A stretch of DNA of 64,000 bases from positions 8,559,041-8,623,040 of the forward strand of contig BSYO01000038.1 in NCBI GenBank assembly GCA_033239525.1, written 5' to 3'. Within the stretch, counting starts at the first letter, position 1. Each line of letters opens with the position of its first letter. Made by a program: the position numbers and the translations under genes. Source of the stretch: Nepenthes gracilis (taxonomy: Eukaryota; Streptophyta; Magnoliopsida; Caryophyllales; Nepenthaceae). Below, piece by piece: positions 21,797 to 33,893 of the stretch. The notes under the pieces were generated by a model. It did not search any database, was not told the DNA's origin, and saw only the letters and a list, made by a program, of their open reading frames with translations.

Positions 21797-24700
21797 GAAC
21801 AAGGAGTTGAAGGTAATATTTGTCCTTCCAACGTTTTGTATAACCTCACTGTTCTCAACAAAAGCATTCTTGCTTGAACAAGAGTTCTCACAGTGCATTG
21901 TTCTATCAATTTAAGCATGATTATATATGTTCTTACCTATACAAAGTTGGGTTGGAAATGTAAATAGCATTAAAATTTGGGGATTTACTTTTCTATTTCC
22001 CCCAAAAAAAATGAAAAAAAAAATGTATTTTGTATAGTGATTCAATGACATAGACCTTCAAAACATGGACCTTCATAATGGGACTAGTGTAATTGTGTGG
22101 GACTTAGTTTTATGGAATGATATGATCGCCTAACCATAGCCGCATATTAGCTATGTCCAATAGCTATGCTCAATATGTAGGATTTTCGTTGAATCAAATC
22201 TCTTGCTTTGACAGCAGTATTTGGGCTTAATAAAAAGGACTCCAAGCCTTCGTGCAAACTAGTGCGAGAGAGAAGCAATGAAAATGGCTCCTTTAGTGAG
22301 ATAATATGGGCAAATGCTTGAACCAAAATTTAATATTACTATGGAAGCTTGTACCCAATTACAGGAGAAATGCTCATTACAGATTCTTATATTACTATTC
22401 TAGGGCTGATAAACTAATTTTTAGGTTCTTTCTAGAGTCAGTGAGATTTTACCCTATTAGTTAGGGCGGCTAAGATTGTAAGATATGTATGGTATATTTT
22501 AATGTGTTATTATAATCTTAGTAGTCCAAATTTTTATAAAAAAAATTTATTGTTTAAAGTATAAGAATGATAAATTAAGGGTGTTCTATTTTTTGTTGAG
22601 CTCTTTAACCCATTGTTTTCTTCTCTACAAATATTCTAATACTCTCAAAACCTCCCCCCCCCCCCCCCCCAAAAAAAAAAAAAAGAAAAAAATGAAATTG
22701 CATGTAAATATTCAAAGTTATAGTGATTAGAAAGAGGAGGATGTGTTTTTCACATGATAATGAGGTTCTTCTGTTGTCACTCTTGGATTATGAATTTAAA
22801 ATAATAAAGTTGTTCTATTATCACTTACAAATTATAAATTTAAATTATGAAAATATTCTCTGTAATATGTAGGTAGGTCTATATGCCAAGACTTTGTGAT
22901 GTTGAAAGAGGTTGTTGGGGGAAATCTTGATACCATCATATGCTCCTCTCTCGATCTAAACCATGGGAAACAGGAAGGGCTCATGCAGTCCAACATTCCA
23001 ATTATGTAAGTATTTTTCATAAAAAATACTTCTCATTAAAAGAAAATTTATGAAATTTTATGTCTAAATATATCTTTAGTACACTTGAGATCCGGTTATA
23101 AATAACCATTTGAGCCAACTCGTTCACTAAATACTATAACTGTGAGATTTGATTACCATTTAATTCTAAAAACTTAGGTTATACATCATCATATGAGTTC
23201 ACAAGCTCAAGCAATGAATAATGTGAATAATCAAGATGGAAATAATTGGTCACGTACTCTTTATAACAGTAAGAATAACATATTTAAGGTTAACAGATGA
23301 AAGATCATATATAAGACTTCAAATGAATGGAAAGGGCTCTTCATTCTTTTCTTTCTACTCGATGCCACTTTTCTTTCAAAATGAGCTTCAAATTTGACCC
23401 GAATTCCATTATCATAGTGTACCATTGCTTGAGCGTTCATCACGCATATATCATGTTAAATGACTTCAGATATCTGCAATTCAAGCCCCTTTCATGTGGC
23501 TTTCTCACTCAACTGTCCTAAAAAACTTTCCATCGATTAAAAACTCGCATAATTATCATGTAAAAGATTTACAAAACACACAACCAAGTTATCTTTTGAA
23601 TGAGAATTTGCTCAAACACAACCAGGTGTAACCTTTTGTCTGTAACAAAAATGACAGATAATATTCATATCTGGTTGAATGCCTAATAGTAGCAGGATGA
23701 TATAATGAAAAATGGTGGGTTCTGTGGCAATTTAAACCCAAGGCTCCATCTCTTTGAGAAAAAAATGCTTGCCAAATAAAAATTTTCTTTGAAAAAGGGT
23801 TGATAACTTTTCCTGCAGCTGTAAATTTAGCAGTCAGGTGGATATTTTCAGCCACACGATGATCTGTTATCGATGTGGTGATAATTTTTAACGGTGGCAA
23901 GATGAGATGTCACCGATCGACGATCACTGGTTGGAGGGTCATGGTGTTGTCATTGGTGGTGGCGGCGGCGGCGGTAGTAGGGCCATTGTATTTGCTGGTC
24001 GATGACTGATTTGAGATGACATTGACCAATGACCAGTAGTGGGATCGGGTGTATGGGTTAACATTGATGGTACCTTCGTTGGGTAAAGGCTTTCATTAAT
24101 GGATAGTCGAGGTCGATGGTGATAGTGGATAAGTTTCTGAAAATTAGCTTATTATTTTGAAAAATGAAGTCATTTTTTGAAGTTTAAATTTTTCATTTAT
24201 TAGAACATTATTTTTGTTTATTATTATTTTTTTTTTCATATTCGTGTTAATTAACTATTGATAAATGTGAATATTATTTTTTAATCAATCCCCAAATAAC
24301 GAAACTATAAAAAAATTGGAGTTGAAGTATATATATATTTTTTAGAAAGATTTATTTGGTATGCTTTTATTTCATCTGTAGGATGAGAAAAATATAACGG
24401 ATGAGATTTAAACTTAAAAAAATATTTTAGTGGTTATTATTTTAAATCTTTTATTATTGGGTTACATATTCAATAAATATTAATATCAAAAAAATATATA
24501 AAATGTTATATATAATTTTTTATATATTAAAATCTTACAATTGAATTTTTTTTAGAAAGATTTGTTTCATTTTTATAGATTTTTATTTATATAGGTTTTT
24601 CTAAGAAAATACCTTTGTATATTTAGAAATGTGTGAATTTCCAAAAATTATATATATACATATAATGAAATTATTAAATAATAACTGATATTATTTCGAG

Positions 24701-25238
24701 GTACTCACATAAGATATATATATATACTATAATTAAAACATTAGATTCGTAAATGATTACTAAATTTCCACCCTATTAAATGTAAAAATGAATAAAATCT
24801 CCTAATGAAGTTATAAATTAAGTTATATTAAAAAACATTAGAATCTAAAATATGAAATGAGATTTAAAAAAGAATAAAAAATACATTTGGAAATTACATT
24901 TCTGAATAATATATCAATATATATTCATATTGAAAATTAAAAATAATATATATATATATATATGTATACTTTGATCAGGTTAGCAAAACTGTCTATTAGA
25001 AATTCAAACCTAAAATTAAAAAATATATATATACAATACTCCACAACTAAATTGCTCGTTTTAACTATTCTATTTCTATCTTTTTGTGTTCGGGTTCTTT
25101 CAACGGCCATCTAGTCTCTGGACCATTATTTAAAGTTATTTTATGAAACGTACTTGATATATTTTTAATATTTACCATTAGATGAAAAATTAATGGTCCA
25201 GATTTAAAGGCATATATATATATATATATACTATTTTT
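21797..25238. other. Intergenic DNA 3' of the tomosyn-like gene
   Basis: The first few hundred bases after the TGA presumably hold the 3' UTR; several A-rich hexamers exist but I cannot choose a polyadenylation site. A small island at about 23940-24125 is rich in GGC/GGT triplets. From 24160 onward the DNA is extremely AT-rich with TATATA runs. I see no gene. Confidence 0.5.
22651..22690. repeat. Homopolymer C-run followed by an A-run
   Basis: About 17 uninterrupted C residues (after CCT) are followed by about 14 A residues and further A-rich sequence. Such a tract is unstable and also prone to sequencing length error. Confidence 0.9.
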
Positions 25239-26456
25239 TATAGATTTATTTTACAATATTAATATTAATTAAATATTTAATCTAATATTAAAAATAAAAA
25301 TAACTATTTAGATAATTATTTTAGTTCTAAATCTTATTAATTGGATCGTTTAAATTATTTAGACTCTATAAAATTTAAACTTTATTAGTTAAGTAATTTA
25401 ATTTGAATATTTTAAATTCTGATGTCTATCAATCATCATTGGTATTAGATTTCTTTTCTCGCATCTCTTCTTTTCTCTTCTTATTCGTACATTCTCTTTG
25501 TGCTCTCATTCTTCTCTTCAATGCTTGCCATTCTTATTACTTTTATTTTTTTTAATTGAGTAAATTGTATTTCAAATTTAATGTAATGAATATTATTATG
25601 TATTTTATAAAATTAAGTAATTTTATTTTCACAAATGATGTTTTCACTTCTTAAGGTAATACATCTGAAGTCCTAATGAGCAACTAGAATAATATTTTTG
25701 CATAGTCAATTCCAAATAATATGCTTTATTTACATAATTTTATATGAATTTCCACCGATTGATATCAACTAATAACCAATTTGACAAGAAAATTTAATAA
25801 AGTATAGATGGATAGAGTCTGTTCATGAATTACGATGGGCCTACTAGACGCAATTTAATATCTGCTATTTAATTTTGTATACAAATAGTCAAAGCAAAAT
25901 TAATTACTCATTATTAGATAGCTTCTTCCATTTTAGTTGTTAGATTTGATGGATTTAGCAGTTCATTAGGCCAGCTTAGAGTCCGGCTTGCAGGAGAAGC
26001 GGTGGCCCAACGGAGGTTCGTCCAAGTCTAAGTCCCAAAAAATACTGCAAAAGGACTATTCAACGCGGCCTAGATCCGTCTAGCAACTTATGGGCTATCA
26101 GAGTAGCCTACTAGGACAGACCTACGAGTGCAGCTTAGCAGACAAGCCCCACAGTCTAAGGTACCAGTGACAGGTGTATGCTATCAGCCACTTATCACAG
26201 CAACAACAAAAGTAATAGCTAGTAAGCATGCTTTCTCTTTTACAAAAACCTCCCTTACTGCATAGAAGAGAGGGGGGGGACAGACATTCCCTACGATGGA
26301 CTCTCATTTCAGAAGGGGCTCCATTGACTCTCAAGACCAACCTCTTGACTCACAATCCCAAAAAGAGAAGAAAAAATTGCAAAATGGAGAAGCTTGAGCA
26401 GCATCTCTCTCTATCTCTCTGTCTCTCCTCTAAGGTCCTTAGTGCCTCCATGACTC

Positions 26457-26907
26457 ACCAAAAGTGATCCAAAAGATATCAGATAAAATCCAATTAATCC
26501 AAGATCGGCTTCAAGTTACTAAAAATTAGCAAAAGGGTTATGCAGATTTCAAGAAAATTGAGTTGGGTTTTGAAGTTCAAGATTATATATTTTTAAAGGT
26601 ATTTCCTTTAAAAGAAGTATTTAAATTTGGATTAAAAAGAAAATTGAGATTGAGGCATATTGGACCCATTGAGAATTTAGAAAATATCAAAAAAGTAACT
26701 TACAAATTAGTATTCCCTTCGAATTTGGAAGATGTTCACAATATTTTTTATATTTTTATACTTTGCAAATATATTTACAACAATTTGTATATTATTAAGT
26801 ATAAATTGTTGAGGATCTATGGAGATTTGACATATGTAGAAGAACCAAATTATTTATTTTTATTACTGTATTTTTTATTTCCTTTTTTTTCCTACTTGGG
26901 TTATTAA
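26457..26907 (+). pseudogene. Ty3/gypsy integrase C-terminal fragment, copy 1
   Basis: The frame reads KVIQKISDKIQLIQDRLQV, a stop, KGYADFKK, FEVQDYIFLKV, then HIGPIENLENIKKVTYKL and EDVHNIFYIFILCKYIYNN. This is the segment after the catalytic core of gypsy integrases, from the 'Q.SYAD.RR..LEF..GD.VFL.VSP' block to the 'VHNVFHVS.LRKY' block. One in-frame TAG separates the first two pieces. No other pol domain accompanies it. Confidence 0.8.
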
Positions 26908-28114
26908 GTTACCAATTATTTCAATTGCCACATAGTCTCTAGACCACTATGTCACATATTATGGGAAAAAAACAAATTAAAGTGTAGTTTGATTCAATAT
27001 TAATATGTTATAAATAATGTCTAATATAGGAGATATACTATATAAATTTTTTAGAGAGACATACATGACCTAAATCTTCTAAAATTCCTCTGATAGGAAT
27101 TTGGGGATCATAGATATCCTAAATGAGTTATAGGAGGTACATCTTTGATATTTGTCATTGAATAAAAATTTAATGGTGAATATTTGAAGATGTAACAAAT
27201 TATATTTATCATATTTTATAGATTTATTTTATAATATTAATATTAATTGAATATTTAATCTAATATTAAAAATAGAAATAACTATTTAGATAATTGTTTT
27301 AGTTTTAAATCTCATCAATTGGATTTGTTCATTTAACAAGTGAGAAAAATATATATTAAGTATATCTTTCTAAATATATATTAACAAGTCAGCTCTTTTG
27401 CAAGCCACTGAACAAACTATTAGAGCACTGATATTCCCTGATCTAAATATAAATACTCAAGCCAAAATTTAGACCGTTTATATTTAATTTATCACCTCAG
27501 ATTGTTTAAATTATTTAGACTCTATAAAATTTAAACTTTATTAGTAAAGTAATTCAGTTTAGATATTTTAAATTCTAATGTCTATCAATCATCGTCGGTG
27601 TTAGAATTCTCCTCTCTCATCTGTTCTTTTCTCTTCTTATTCTTACGTTCCCTTTGTGCTCTCATTCTTCTCTTCAATGCTTGCCATTCTTATTACTTTT
27701 ATTTTTTTTTAATTGAGTAAATTGTATTTCAAACTTGATGTAGTGAATATTATTATGTATTTTATAAAATTAAGTCATTTTATTTTCACAAATGATGTTT
27801 TCACTTCTTAAGGTAACACACATCTGAAGTCCTAATGAGCAGCTAAAATAATATTTTTGCATAGTCAATTCCAAATAATATGCTTTATTTACATAATTTG
27901 ACATTAATTTTCACCGATTGATATCAACTAATAACCAATTCGACAAGAAAAATTCATAAAGTATAGATGGATAGACTCTGTTCATGAATTATGATGGGCA
28001 TACGAGACGCAATTCAATATTTGCTATTTAATTTTGTATACAAATAGTCAAAGCAAAATTTATTACTCATTATCAGATAGCTTCTCACATTTTGGTTGTT
28101 AGATTTGATGGGTT

Positions 28115-28530
28115 TAGCAGTTCACTAGGCCAGCCTAGAGTCCGGTTTGCAAGAGAAGCGCTGCCCGATAGAGGTTCATCTAAGTCCAAGGCTCAGAAAG
28201 TACTGCAGAGTGACCATTCAATGCGACCTAGATCTGCCTGGCGACTTATGGGCTATCGAAATAGCCTGTTGGGATGGACCTACGAGTGTAGCTTAGCAAA
28301 CAAGCCCCACAGTCTAAGACACCAGTGATAGGCGCACACTATCAGTGCTTATCACTATCAGGTTTAATAATTCATTAGGATGGCCTAGAAACGGCCGCCC
28401 GATGGAGGTTCGTCCAAGTCCAAGGCTCAAAAAGTACTGTAAAAGGACCATTCAACGCAACCTAGATCCACCTGACGACATATGGGCTATCAGAGTAGCC
28501 TGTTGGGATGGACCTACGAGTGTAGCTTAG
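28115..28530. repeat. Internal repeat in copy 2 of the tandem block
   Basis: The text running from 'ttcactaggccagcctagagtc' to 'gggatggacctacgagtgtagcttag' (about 28115-28296) is repeated in shortened form at about 28367-28531. Copy 1 has this block once (about 25960-26130). The extra copy explains part of the growth in offset between the two large units. Confidence 0.75.
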
Positions 28531-28750
28531 TAAGCATGCTCTCTCTTTACAAAACCCTCCCTTACTGTGTAGAAGAGAGGAGCGATAGACATTCCCGAAG
28601 ATGGACTCTCATTCCAGAAGGGGCACCCTCGACTCTCAGGCCCAGCCTCTTGACTCTCAATCCCAAAAAGAGAAGAAAAAAATTTCAAAATAGAGAAGCT
28701 TGGGCAGCATCTCTCTCTCTCCTCTGAGGTCCTTAGTGCCTCCATGACTC

Positions 28751-29201
28751 ACCAAAAGTGATCCAAGAGATATCAGATAAAATCCATTTAATCCAAGATT
28801 GGCTTCAAGTTACTAAAAATTGACAAAAGGGTTATGCAGATTATAAGAACATTGAATTGGGTTTTGAAGTTCAAGATTATATATTTTTAAAGGTATCTCC
28901 ATTAAAAGAAGTATTTAAATTTGGATTAAAAGAAAAATTGAGAATGAGGCATATTGGACCTTTTGAGAATTTAGAAAAGATCAAAAAAGTAACTTACAAA
29001 TTAGCATTCTCTTCAAATTTAGAAGATGTTCACAATATTTTTCATATTTCTATACTTTGCAAATATGTTTATAACAATTTATATATTATTAAGTATAAAT
29101 CGTTGAGGATCTATGGAGAATTAACATATGTGGAAGAACCAAATTATTTATTTTTATTACTCTATTTTTTATTTCCTTTTTTTTCCTACTTAGGTTATTA
29201 A
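28751..29201 (+). pseudogene. Ty3/gypsy integrase C-terminal fragment, copy 2
   Basis: This is the same fragment as at 26457-26907, displaced by 2294 bp, with scattered substitutions. It keeps HIGPFENLEKIKKVTYKL and EDVHNIFHISILCKYVYNN. The in-frame stop before KGYAD is TGA here, against TAG in copy 1, so both derive from an already degraded parent or mutated at the same codon. Confidence 0.8.
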
Positions 29202-29849
29202 GTTACCAATTATTTCAATTGCCACATAGTCTCTCGAACACTATGTTACATATTATGGGAAAAAAAATTAAAGTATAGTTTGATTCAATATTACTATGTT
29301 ATAAATAACGTCCAATATGGGAGATATACTGTATGCAGTTTTTAGAGAAATACGTATGCAGGATCGTAAATGCAAAATCGTAATATAAGACTTAAACTGA
29401 AGAGTAGAAAATTATACCAGACAGAGATCTTTGAATAATAATGGACTTGGATTATTAATTGTAGAAGTACAATTTATTTACAGGCGTAGGGATTTGGATA
29501 TAAAAATAGGGATTTGGATACAAAGATAGAGAAACAAAAATTACAAGACTTGAAATTAAAACTAAGCTCAGATTGAAAACTGAGGTCTTTCGAGTTTTCT
29601 CTGGATATTAAGAACTCTGTATTTTGAATTTGCCTTGAACTGAGGTTGAACTGGCTTTAAATAGAAACTCTAGATCAATTTGCACTGTCGATTATCTTCA
29701 TAATTGAGTAGCATCTTTCTATTTTGTATCACATTATCTTTTGGATGTTATGAGTCTTGTTAATTGGAGAGCATCAGTTCTGTTTTAAGTCACATCGTCC
29801 TTGGTCATTATGATAATTTGTTTCTTTGTATAACCATCTTTTTTTCTAA

Positions 29850-30115
29850 AGTGTGAATAGTGTTTTACATAATTTTGTTACTGTAGCAAGAATAGTATCT
29901 TGTCGAGGTACTGTAGCAATAGTGTTTTTGTGTGTAATTTTTGCATTGCGTGTGTTGTCAGTCCGTTTCTTACGTTGAACTTGGTACGTTGCCCCTTGTC
30001 ATTTCGTGCTCTGATCTTTGGCTTGAATAGTTGTTTTCTTTCTATCAGAACATGAATAGTACCATGAATAGTTTTGTGAATAGTATCGTACACGTGAATA
30101 GGGTCTTGGTTGCTT
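29850..30115. promoter_or_regulatory. Cluster of GAATAGT and ACTGTAGC repeats, possible retroelement control region
   Basis: GAATAGT or close variants occur about eight times (29857, 29890, 30025, 30051, 30063, 30077, 30096 and nearby). TACTGTAGCAA occurs twice (about 29879 and 29911). The block lies just beyond the 3' end of the minus-strand pararetroviral relic. Such short repeated words occur in promoters or LTRs of plant retroelements, but function here is inference only. Confidence 0.3.
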
Positions 30116-30419
30116 GGTTCATGTTGGTCTTGAATGCCATGATGTACGTCTGCTTTGAATATGCCATCTATTTTTGGTTTTGGCTGTTGATGTTTTTCTG
30201 TAAATTCAAATAAGTGCATACTTTACATATTTCTTAATAATTTTAGCTCGTTTAGCTTGGCACATCTATTGCCAGACTGTTAGAGTATCTTGAATATGAC
30301 ATAAAAAAATTATAGAAAAATGATGTGGTTGAATACCTATAAATTAACACAAATGTTAGGATTTTTTTTTACAGTCAGTCAAAGACTGAGTGAGTCTTGA
30401 GTAGCTAGCCTTAAAGACT

Positions 30420-31700
30420 GAACGGGTCTTGATCATATCCACCTAAGTATGTAGGTAGAGAACTGTCCGTACGTGAAGGTAGTTGAGTAGACGAATATGA
30501 AGTTGAATCATCATTAGAAATATCAGCCCATTGGATTTTAAGTTTTTGAACTTACTTTGAGAGTTATTGTTGCATTTGGGCCATCTGGATCATCATCGTA
30601 TCTAATTGGGCCTTTTGGGCTTCCATTTGCTTAATAGCTTTGTTGGATCTTCATGAAGATACAGAAGGTGTTGGTGATCCAGTAACTTGATGATTTCTTG
30701 GTTTGGATTTTGGAGAAACTGGTGGTAGCGGTACTGTTGGGTTTACTGGAGTACACGTAGTTGGTATGGTTGGACGAATTTTTGTGGCGAGTTTGGCAGT
30801 TTGGGTTAAAATTTAATTCTTTTTATAATCAGTATCAATTTGAGTATAACCAACCATAACATAATCAAACTTATCACACCATTTAACTCTGAATTCACGG
30901 ACAATTGATAAGGGAATGTCTTGAATTACTAATGGCATGTCTTCATAATATTGATAACACGTAAAATGTCACGACATAATCCAAGGAACTTCATAATCAA
31001 TATGAAAGGCAATGGTTCGATGAGGTTGAAATATATCTTTGTATAATTTTTTGTAATCGATTTGAGTATTGTTGACAATATTTGGATAAAGGACGGGTAA
31101 TGGTCCAAAATAAATCCACTATTCAGTAAATCACATCTGTAATTATTTAAAACATGATTTATCAAATCGGATAAACCAAGAATGGATAAATGACCAAAGA
31201 TAAAAAGTATTAAACAATACTACTTTATAATCTTGGTAATTATATCCCTTTAGTTGGTAATAAACAGAAAATGATTTTGTGTCCCAAGCGTTAAGGCTAA
31301 TTTCTTGATGTTGTTTGACTTGTTTAATTTTAATGGTGGAGAAGGTAATCGTATTATCTTTGGAATTGCGATGGTGTTTGATTTCGATAGAACCAAAATC
31401 AATTAATATTAACTCATAAAATTGTTGGGTTTTAAAAATATCAGCAGTTTGGTATAAGCAATTAGAATAGAACATCCTATTGGTCAAAACAACAAGATTA
31501 TTGAGTAAAGGTTTTTGATAATAAGAGGTGGGGGCCACAAGAATTTTGTGTTGTTTGGCAATATACTGAGTATCATGGGAGGTGGAGGCATATTGAGTAG
31601 AAAAGGAGGTTGAGGTTACAGCTTCTTTAAAGCTTAACAGTGAAAATTCTCGTAGGGTTGTATACTTATTAGAAGTTGGTATAATCTGTGGTTTAGGCAT
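30420..31700 (-). pseudogene. 3' portion of the pararetroviral relic: conserved plant retroelement protein of unknown role
   Basis: The longest open piece, 31700-31143, contains NNLVVLTNRMFYSN, YELILIDFGSIEIKHHR and YQLKGYNYQDYKVVLF, then HSWFIRFDKSCFK. Further pieces follow at 31165-30929, then VKWCDKFDYVMVGYTQ at about 30880-30840, and an alanine/glutamine-rich coiled-coil segment (IKQMEAQKAQLDTMM) at about 30640-30580. I recall similar sequences in plant retroelement polyprotein predictions but cannot name a domain. It follows the zinc-knuckle region in the same orientation. No reverse transcriptase motif was seen. Stops and frameshifts break it. Confidence 0.5.
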
Positions 31701-31865
31701 TGCATAGTCTTGGACAGACTGTTTTGGAGGTTGCTTTGTTGGTGTGAAAGGAGGTTGAATATCATTCTTTTTTTCTTTAGGTGGTATAATTTTCTATAAA
31801 AATTCTTTTATTAAAATATCTAAAATAAATATTTCAATAAATTGGTCAATATTAAAATAAGTTTT

Positions 31866-33059
31866 TCATCGTACAGAAGAAAAATCCTTTATATCTTTAC
31901 ATAAAATAGCAGAAATGGTTTGATAAACAATATGAAAGATAAAATCATTTTGAATCTTTGACATGCAAAACATCTCTTTTTTAATATTTGGAAAATAGTT
32001 TGATAAATGCGATTGTGATCCTATTTCCATGCCAGAATGAAACATAGTTTGGTGTATGTATGGCCTAATGATTTGTGTATGTAATTGTGATTCTAGGTTT
32101 TTACTAAGTGGATATGATTCTAAAACATCACCATATAATATAGTAGTATTTTTGTAAATTTCTTGGTGTAAAGGTTTATCTCTCTGTCTAAATTTATAAC
32201 TTAATAATTTTTTTAATTGAGTTTGATTTGTCACTTTGTGAGAAAATCTATTAGCAGATTTAATTGTTTGTTGAATTTGAATATTTTTTAAAAGTCTAAT
32301 TATTTTTTGAAATAAGATGATTTTAAAGATAATTAATCTGCTATTTTATATAATTTTTAAAAATTTTATAATATATTGATCTGTTGTATTAGTAATGAAT
32401 GAGCTAATAAATCGATTAGTTATTAGGTTTATGGTATGTTTGAATAGGGCCTTCCATTCGTTATGTATGTTTTATTTGTTTTTTATCATTTTACAAATAT
32501 CTTATTTTTTCCCATATTTTGAAAAAATATTTAGTTATCTATAATTCTTGATTTATTTGAATAACTGGTGTCTTAATTTGGTTTTCTGTACCACAGAGTA
32601 ATTATATTTGGTATTTAGTAGTTGATAAATTTTTTTCATGAATTTGTTTTTGTTCCCTTTTATTTTGATAACTAAAGATTTTAAATTGATTAATGAAATA
32701 GGTATTACTATTTCGTCCTTGTGGTGATAATTCTTTGTGAGGAGTGGTAAAACAATATTCTTGTACAAATAAAGTATATATTTTATCATCAGATAATATG
32801 TCATTGAATATTATTTTATAATATGTCTGATAAGTATATTGAATATTTACTTCGTATAAGTTTCTGATAATTTTTGGTAGTGTAATTCTTGTAGATTTTT
32901 GTTAATCATTTGAAAATAATTTTGGAAACAATGTTGATCTATATCTGCATTACTAACTAACTTTAAATGTTCATTTTCTATTATTGTCAACCTTGTATAT
33001 TTTGTGATGCTTTAATTATCTAGACTAAATTGTTCATCATTTTTTGATTTTTCATAATT
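31866..33059 (-). pseudogene. Region downstream of the zinc knuckle in the pararetroviral relic
   Basis: Two modest open stretches (32804-32553, lysine- and isoleucine-rich; 32234-31866, containing KPLHQEIYKNTTILYGDVLE) lie in line with the rest of the minus-strand relic. They are separated by AT-rich broken sequence. I do not recognise a domain. Orientation and position are the only reasons to treat them as one decayed polyprotein. Confidence 0.4.
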
Positions 33060-33394
33060 CTTCATTTTAAATTTACATTGTTTGGATTTATGTCCAGATA
33101 GATTATATTTTCAACATATAATTTTTTATAATTTTTTTTGTGTTTTGAGTTGATTTTTTGAGAAAGAGTTTTATTATTTTTATAATTCTTAAATTCTTTT
33201 GTTGATAAATAGAGTGATGATGGAATCGCATCCAGCATTAATGAATGTGAGTTAGAGAGGAAGGAAGGTGGTAAAGTCATTGGTATGGCTTTTTAGATTT
33301 TTAAAGATGCTAGCGTTGAACGAGTATTTAAATTATCTTTAGGATTGTGATGTATTTGATTAGTTTCTTGATTGATAGGTTCTATAGTGACTTC
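33060..33394 (-). pseudogene. Gag/coat-protein C-terminal piece with mutated zinc knuckle (pararetroviral relic)
   Basis: At 33116-33075 (minus strand) the sequence has the spacing C-X2-C-X4-H-X4-C, but the second Cys codon is TAT (Tyr) and a Trp-position codon is TGA. A basic Lys/Asn-rich stretch precedes it, as is usual for nucleic-acid-binding gag or coat proteins. The segment starts exactly at the gypsy insertion site. Its reading frame is the continuation of the frame that reaches the other side of the insertion at 39033, so the two flanks belong to one ORF. Confidence 0.65.
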
Positions 33395-33893
33395 TGATAC
33401 CGTAACTCCTTTCCAGCTGTGGATTTACCACAAATATAGCGCCTGCAACAGAAATCAACCCAGCTGAAGTGGTGAATTAGACGGGTAAGGAGGAAACAAC
33501 ACACAGAGAGAGGGAGAGAAGACAGAGGGAGAGAGGGAGAAGGGAGAGATCAGTTGAGAACAGAATCAAAACTAACTTCATTATACTTCTGGCAGCAATT
33601 TCATATACGGGAGAAGGGGGTGGGCAACTGGCTGCAACCGGACAAATCCCCAACTAAACCAAAGCACCAGCAGATGCGTAACTACTTGGAAACAAATTAG
33701 AAGCTACGTGTATAACTAATTATAAACTTGTCCAAATCTGTAACAACTCCTATGTGTGGTATGTGTGATGTAATAAAAATGTATATAAAAGAATCCTCAA
33801 ACGAAGTCTTGAAATTGTGGTGGTGGCCGAACAGGACGGCCGCTGCGTCTCGGTGCAGGAGTCGCTGGATCATCAGTAACAATGCCCGTAACA
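33395..33893 (-). repeat. Gypsy 3' LTR (499 bp)
   Basis: It begins TGATACCGTAACTCC on the plus strand and ends CCCGTAACA, pairing with 38526-39027. It has an AG-rich stretch (GAGAGAGGGAGAGAAG) and a TATATAAAA box near 33780. The C-terminal codons of the pol frame (33797 upward) run into it. Confidence 0.93.

Larger units (their letters stand above)
25239..29355. repeat. Large tandem duplication: two copies of a block of about 2 kb
   Basis: Copy 1 (about 25239-27075) and copy 2 (about 27219-29355) share a long run of collinear blocks. These are the opening 'tatagatttattttacaatattaat', the 'attgagtaaattgtatttcaaa' block (25555 and 27712), the 'gtccggcttgcaggagaagcg' block, and the gypsy integrase scrap near the end. 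Offsets step from 1979 to 2156 to 2294 bp because copy 2 has a 177-bp insert near 27323 and an internal duplication near 28372. A partial third unit may precede copy 1: the 'ccatctagtctctggacc' text at about 25108 recurs at 26930 and 29224. No terminal repeats or target duplications are evident. Confidence 0.8.

Noticed and set aside
23261..23900. Several 60-100 residue open frames in the intergenic region
   Set aside because: No motifs and no splice-compatible context; typical chance frames.
30031..30213. Hydrophobic 60-residue plus-strand frame
   Set aside because: It is produced by the repeated GAATAGT words and T-rich DNA, with no family resemblance.
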